Shown here piece by piece: positions 59,096 to 64,000 of a DNA stretch of 64,000 nt. A model generated the notes under the pieces. It was not told where the DNA came from. It worked only from the letters and a program-made list of their open reading frames with translations, and did not search any database. Position 1 is the stretch's first letter, and the number at the start of each line of letters is the position of its first letter. Source of the DNA: Erythrophleum ivorense (Eukaryota; Streptophyta; Magnoliopsida; Fabales; Fabaceae); assembly GCA_026724425.1 (NCBI GenBank), contig JAIUCV010000568.1, forward strand, positions 478,025 through 542,024, given 5' to 3'. The position numbers were made by a program, and so were the translations under genes.

Positions 59096-60090
59096 CTTTA
59101 ATTTATGTAATAACAAAAAAAATTCTTTTCATTGTGTGAAGCTTATTTTGTTATTTAATTTGTATTTGAACTTTCAACATTTTGTACTAATCCACAAATA
59201 GATGTATGCATGTGGTGTATTGTTTGTGACTATTCAAATTATATATTTAATTAGGGTAGATTATTCTTTCCTTTTTCTTTCTTTGAAAAGATATCTAAAT
59301 TACATGCTTCCTTTTTTATTTTGAAAAATTATACTATCTTCTCTTGAAATCAAACAATGCATACAATGACTTCCCCTACAATAAAAAAGAAGTATAGTAA
59401 AATTTATTTTGACCAAAATGCCTTTATATTTATTACTTATATAATATAACAAATATTAAAAATAGATTTGACCAATATAAAATACTCACTTTTTAAATTT
59501 TAAATAAATTAAATTATGATTTTCATCACAAAATAAATAGAACTGAAGTAAACATTTAAGAAAATAAATTTTTATTATAGTTATATTTTTAATAAAAGAA
59601 AACAATAATATTCTTCAAGATATTGTGATAATCTTTCACTTTGAAAATGAGGCTTGTATATATTTTCATAATAAAATAAAAAATTGTGTAGTTCGAATAT
59701 CTCTTAATGGAGTAAAAAATAATTTATCCATTCAATTATATATACTTGTACCAAATTTTTTAAAAGTAAATATGAAAGATGTATAAAATACCAAAATATA
59801 TTTCCTTTTAAGCATTTTAGGATAATATATTTTTATATTATTTAAAATATTATTTCAAACCCCCATATCAATCACACGGGTCACAAATACTAATTTTTCT
59901 GTAACTCCTTAAAATTTAATTCATTAAATCAAAGTTTTATAAAGGGTACTTTGTAGTTTGCCATTGCATGGTTTGGATCAAAATTAATTTCCGTTCTTAT
60001 CTCATTCGATTCTTTTATAATGTTAAATTATCACTTAGTTACTCAATAATATTATTTTAAATTTTAATAAAAATAATAATGCAAATATTG

Positions 60091-60427
60091 TGTTAGATAA
60101 ATTAATTAGTTATATGAATTCAAAAGATTGTAATAATATTAAGCAGAAACATACTTGTATTTGTTATAATGAAATTGATATCTTGAATATTCACACAAAT
60201 ACCTTAAAGCAAGTCCTTATCTCCACCTTTCTCACAAAAGGCAGTTATTTGATTAGGCAAGCCAAAGATTATATTCTCTCAATATTTATAAGAAGTGAAA
60301 AGAATTATTAGTCATTCTATTGCTATAACCCTAAAAGTTCATCTATCATGGGCTAACAAGGTAAAGGTCTACATTGTACTAGCTAAGTACAAAAATATAA
60401 TTAATGGAAGTTCATAAAATTCTTACA
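60091..60427 (-). repeat. Copia C: LTR with internal deletion
   Basis: 337 bp, plus strand TGTTAGATAAATTAATTAG ... AAATTCTTACA, followed by TTCTCCCACT, i.e. a minus-strand polypurine tract. It is orthologous to the copia A 3' LTR through the duplication. Relative to that LTR it lacks the CAAAATTGATCACTAATATA block and its neighbours. Confidence 0.8.
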
Positions 60428-61241
60428 TTCTCCCACTTATGTAACATTAAGTTCAATTTTCAAGTTTTAAAAATTTTTATAAAATGACTTTTAAACTAAA
60501 CAAACAACAAATAATATATGTGGCCACTATTTTTTTAAAAAAACTATGATCCATCAATGACACCTTTAACCAATTTGATGCAATAATATCAAACAATGTT
60601 GAATCATGAAAGCCATTGTGTTCTTTCTTTGATACAAGGCCTATCACGGTCATTAACAATACCAACACTATCAACCTAAATCATGATGTGGCAATGTAGC
60701 AAAAAACATAGCATTAAGATGTGATCTATAAATATGCTATCTTTACTATCATTCTATCAACTTCTCTTCAACATATTTGAACCAAGAGAAATTCATTGTT
60801 GTCTTTCATATTTAACATAGTGTCAAGGTTTAAGACAGCTCAAAACCCTTTAAGACTTGACACCTAATTTCAAAGTCTACTAAATTTTCCTTTAAAACAT
60901 GCCTTATACTATATAGGCTATGAAAAATTCTCTAGGCTTAACAATTAAGGTAAGTTTCCTCATATTTCCAGCATTGTATTCATTTTGAGACAATAAGAAC
61001 ATGTCTAAAATTGATACTACATTTTAGACATCACAAGAGATTTTATTTTAAACAAATTTTAGGTACTTAAATCATAATTCATATATTTGCTTTAAATATA
61101 CAATAAACATGGATCCAAAATCAATCATATGTGCCATTAATAACCATTAATACCTTACATCAAAATTTTGACATGTCCAAAACATGAATAACAAAAAGGT
61201 TCAAAATTATCAAACTAAGACAAAGATAATGTTACTCCCAC
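60428..61241 (-). other. Copia C post-pol spacer
   Basis: Matches 3,113-3,747 and 6,590-6,760 without the solo LTR, which confirms that the LTR at 3,748-6,589 is a later insertion in the partner. It is non-coding. A 65-codon minus-strand frame at 60,477-60,674 is not shared with the other copies. Confidence 0.7.
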
Positions 61242-64000
61242 TGTAATAACCCAGAAAAAGAAAAGAGAAAAAGAAGTGAGAAAAAGGAAAGGAAAGAGAA
61301 GCTGGAAAATTTTCGGACAGCTGAGAATTTTCTAAGTCTTCTCGCCATAGCGAGAAATGGAATCGCCATAGCGAGAATGCCTCTTCGCCGTAGCGAGTAT
61401 GTTCCTAGCTATAGCGAGTATGGCATTCCATATAGAGACCAGGGAGTTGCTCGCTGTAGCGACGCCATAGCGAAGGCAGAGGTCTGGAACAGACACGATC
61501 TCGCCATAGCGACGCCATAGCGAAGGTCGAGAATAGACACGATCTCGCCGTAGCGACGCCATAGCGAAGACAAAAGTCTGGAACAGACACGAGCTCGCCG
61601 TAGCGAGGTCACTAACTCGCTGTAGCGAGAGCGGTCCAGAAAAGAGAGGAAAAGAGAAATTGACTTTTAAAAGCTTCCAAATCTCTTCTTTCTTCTTCTA
61701 ACCGACTCTAACTCGTCTTAGGAGAGAGCAAAGGGCGGAGGAGAGAGAGAGAAGCTGAAGAGAAGAGGAAAGCACAAGAAAGGTATGAATTCTCATGGTT
61801 TCCTCTTCATATGTGGCCCTCTCCCTTTTTCCCCTCTTTCCTACGGTTCAGATGTTAGGAATGGTTAGGTTTGAGTCTGGTTTAGAGGAGAGAGAGTGGG
61901 AAACCATTCTTGAGAGAGATTAGAAGTAGATAGTCTTCTCTTCTTGCTTTTCCCCTTTCTTATGAGTTGAGAAAGAGAGGGATAGTTCATGGACCCTAGA
62001 GTGAGGAAGAAACCTAGAGTGAGAAGCTCAGTAGAGCTGCTTAGAAGTGATCCCTAGCTTAAGAATTGAGTAGTAAAGGATTAATTCCATGCTTTTGTGT
62101 GGTTAGGCTCAAGAGGAACTCTCCCATCTAGAAGTTGTTGTGAAAACCAACAAGGGAGGAGTCAAGTGTCAGAGCAAATTGAGAATAGCTAGCAAAGGTA
62201 GTTCTCTCCGCTTTCTCTCATGCATAATTGTGTGTTTACATTGTCTTGCTTGTGTGTATGAATGATATGAGCTATGAGAAGTGTGTTAGCATGATTATGT
62301 GATATGATTGAGATGATGTTTTAAATGATTGTTTGGTTTGCTTGAGGAAATGGAAAAGCCAATAACCCTGAAGCCAAGGTGAGGATGAGCCGAAGCCCTA
62401 AGTTGGTTGAGCCATGTCTCCCAAAAGTGAGGTTGACTCCCAAAGAATAAGGGTGAGTCTAAGTACCTCTAAAAGTATGGGAAGGCAAATCCAAAAGCCA
62501 TAAGGGAAGGGGCGAGGCCGATCCAAGTACTCAGCGAACTCATGAATGTTATCCATGGCCATTTCACATATTTAAACGTTTTCTATCATGTTTTACATGC
62601 TAACATGCCATACATGCTTAATGAGACTTGTTGCATGCAATATATGTATGTTTGAATGAGAGTTGAACTACTGAGATTCTCCGAATCTCACCCTCCCTCT
62701 CCACCATCCAACCATGTCAGGTGGCCCAAGTGAGATAAGAGATGGGAACAACCACCAACAAGCATGAGGCTAGGGATAGAGATGAAGAAAAGTGTATAGT
62801 TTTGTACTACATTGTATATGTAACTTGTATATGAGATGTAAATGATGTATATGATGTAGCATGTACAAATATTGTAAGACAATGTATGTATTAATGATGA
62901 ATGTATGAGAATGAGCTTTATGACGAATGAAATAGCATGGTTGAATGAGAAAGAGCCAATGGTAGTTTAGTAGATAAGGGTGCATAAGTGGGCATGGGGT
63001 AGTGAGTTTCCCCAATCTAAGTTATTAGACACTTGAGGCATGATTGATAGCTCCTATAGATGCTTTCTCATGTGCTCAAAGAGTCATAGAAGTAGAAAAC
63101 TTAAGATTGGACCCCATTAGCCACACTTTTGGCTAAGAAAAGGCCATTTTGCACATGATGTCATAGAATAGCCATATGACCTCTTCTAGCCATGAGATTT
63201 GACATGGAACTAGAGTATGGTTAGAGCTTTCTGGGAAGCTAGAGTTCATGTCATTTAGAGGTCTATAGCATTTTCTATGAGCATTCAAAGTTGACATCAG
63301 AAATTCGGATTTAGAAAAATCACTGTTCATTTGGTCAGTTTTGAAATCATGTCATCCGAGGGGCAAACGTAGTCCAATGGCTACGAAATTTTATACACAG
63401 AAACTAGATGGTCACAGTGACTTGTAGGAACTAGAAGCACCTCATTTAGAGGTCCAGAGAGGAAGTTATGCAATTTCGAAGTTCCTGCCCAGAATCAGAC
63501 ACCCAACCAGACCCGAGGTACTGTTTCATCGGTTTCCGGGAAATTGGCTAGGTGGACTGATCTGGAGATATTTTTCTCCTCTAGCTAACATCCACATCTT
63601 TCCATAGAGATAGAGTTTATGAGCATTGGATTTTTGTGGAATTAGTTAGACATTTCCAAAGTTCATATCAGTAAACTGTGACAGCAAAGAAGCCCCTTCT
63701 GACCAGTGAACTATTTCGATGTCAAACGCAGAATGAGTGAGAGATTGAGACTTCTAAGTATTTTTAGCATGAAATAGACGTCTCAAGCTTTCTAGAATGA
63801 CCCAGATCATGCGGATATGATTTTTCTGCATTTAGTTATGAATTTCCAAAGTTAGCCCAGAAATGAAGCAAAATCTGCCCATAGCGAAAATGCATGTCTC
63901 CAATCCCTTTTTGCTTTCCATGAGTTTGAAGCATATAGTTGGGATTGAAATAAGTCTCAATAGTGTAATTGAGCATGAGGGAGCATAGAGAGAGCTCAAC
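61242..64000 (+). mobile_element. Large LTR, second copy, running off the window
   Basis: Begins TGTAATAACCCAGAAAAAG and is collinear with the reverse complement of 3,748-6,589. The palindromic repeat cluster is at 61,335-61,635, and the phrase ATGTCAGGTGGCCCAAGTGA is near 62,715. The last visible bases correspond to about position 3,900 in the other copy, so roughly 150 bases of the LTR are missing beyond the window. Whether it is a solo LTR or the 5' LTR of a full element cannot be told. Open frames inside (61,332-61,612, 62,688-63,330) have no protein family features. Confidence 0.8.
61335..61635 (+). repeat. CTCGCCATAGCGAG minisatellite in the second LTR copy
   Basis: At least ten variants of CTCGCCATAGCGA or CTCGCCGTAGCGA in 300 bases, including a near-exact repeat unit of about 57 bases (CATAGCGAAGGCAGAGGTCT ... 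ACACGATCTCGC) present three times. This is the counterpart of 6,255-6,500, with C or G in place of T in the palindrome centre. Confidence 0.8.

Larger units (their letters stand above)
58776..61241 (+). repeat. Segmental duplication, copy 2 (partner 1,484-3,747 and 6,590-6,760)
   Basis: Direct repeat of the segment at the left end of the window, about 57 kb apart. It carries the MITE, the non-copia flank, the copia LTR edge and the post-pol spacer. Its copia LTR has lost roughly 100 bases relative to the partner. The copy is cut at 61,242 by the large LTR, at the position equivalent to about 6,760 in the partner. The rest of the duplication, if any, lies beyond the window. Confidence 0.75.

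Noticed and set aside
61332..61612. Three overlapping minus-strand frames with Arg/Tyr/Gly repeats
   Set aside because: They translate the CTCGCCATAGCGAG minisatellite in the LTR; the repeats are not frame-conserved with the other LTR copy.
1..64000. tRNA, rRNA, snoRNA or microRNA genes
   Set aside because: No cloverleaf, B-box-like or rRNA core sequence was recognised by reading; the tRNA-like words found are retrotransposon primer sites. A dedicated RNA gene search was not possible.

Overview
This is nuclear DNA from a plant, most likely a eudicot. It is AT-rich, dominated by Ty1/copia LTR retrotransposons, a plant-type L1 LINE and an En/Spm (CACTA) transposon, and it carries one recognisable host gene: a proline-rich extensin built of SPPPP and YVYK motifs. 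I saw no bacterial operons, CRISPR array, tRNA or rRNA. The species cannot be named from the sequence.

Layout. 1-1,437: AT-rich DNA, a cluster of small palindromes, and the right end of a CACTA-type transposon. 1,484-11,043: a palindromic MITE, unique flank, and a decayed minus-strand copia element (copia A) whose pre-3'-LTR region is split by a 2.84-kb solo LTR of another family (5-bp target duplication CACTT). 11,500-20,156: a decayed LINE split by a minus-strand copia element (copia F, target duplication ATATT). 20,157-22,900: no identified gene. About 22,900-27,861: a 5'-truncated plus-strand copia element (copia D) of the same family as A. 28,519-28,822: another palindromic MITE. 29,563-39,804: a complete CACTA element (target duplication CCA) carrying a TNP2-type transposase with two nonsense codons, the C-terminal exons of a Ptta/En/Spm (Transposase_24) protein, and an unexplained exon-like segment. 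41,071-43,351: five tandem copies of a ~453-bp unit derived from the MITE-like repeat. 44,169-47,307: the extensin gene with its TATA box, interrupted by two identical in-frame TAA codons. 49,231-57,333: a full-length but decayed plus-strand copia element (copia E) with both LTRs. 57,334-58,775: LINE debris and a small MITE. 58,776-61,241: a second copy of the 1,484-3,747 / 6,590-6,760 segment, including the same copia LTR junction. 61,242-64,000: a second copy of the large LTR, in the opposite orientation and running off the window.

How it fits together. The window is a record of nested insertion, duplication and decay. The copia A insertion and its flank were duplicated, and the two copies were then hit independently, at different positions and in opposite orientation, by the same large-LTR family. 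The LINE was hit by copia F. The autonomous CACTA gene set is nearly intact (introns and domains preserved) but carries two stops. The extensin contains a stop codon that was copied along with a 786-bp tandem duplication, leaving one long open frame broken only at two equivalent codons. All assignments come from reading the sequence and recalled family motifs; no database search or alignment was run.
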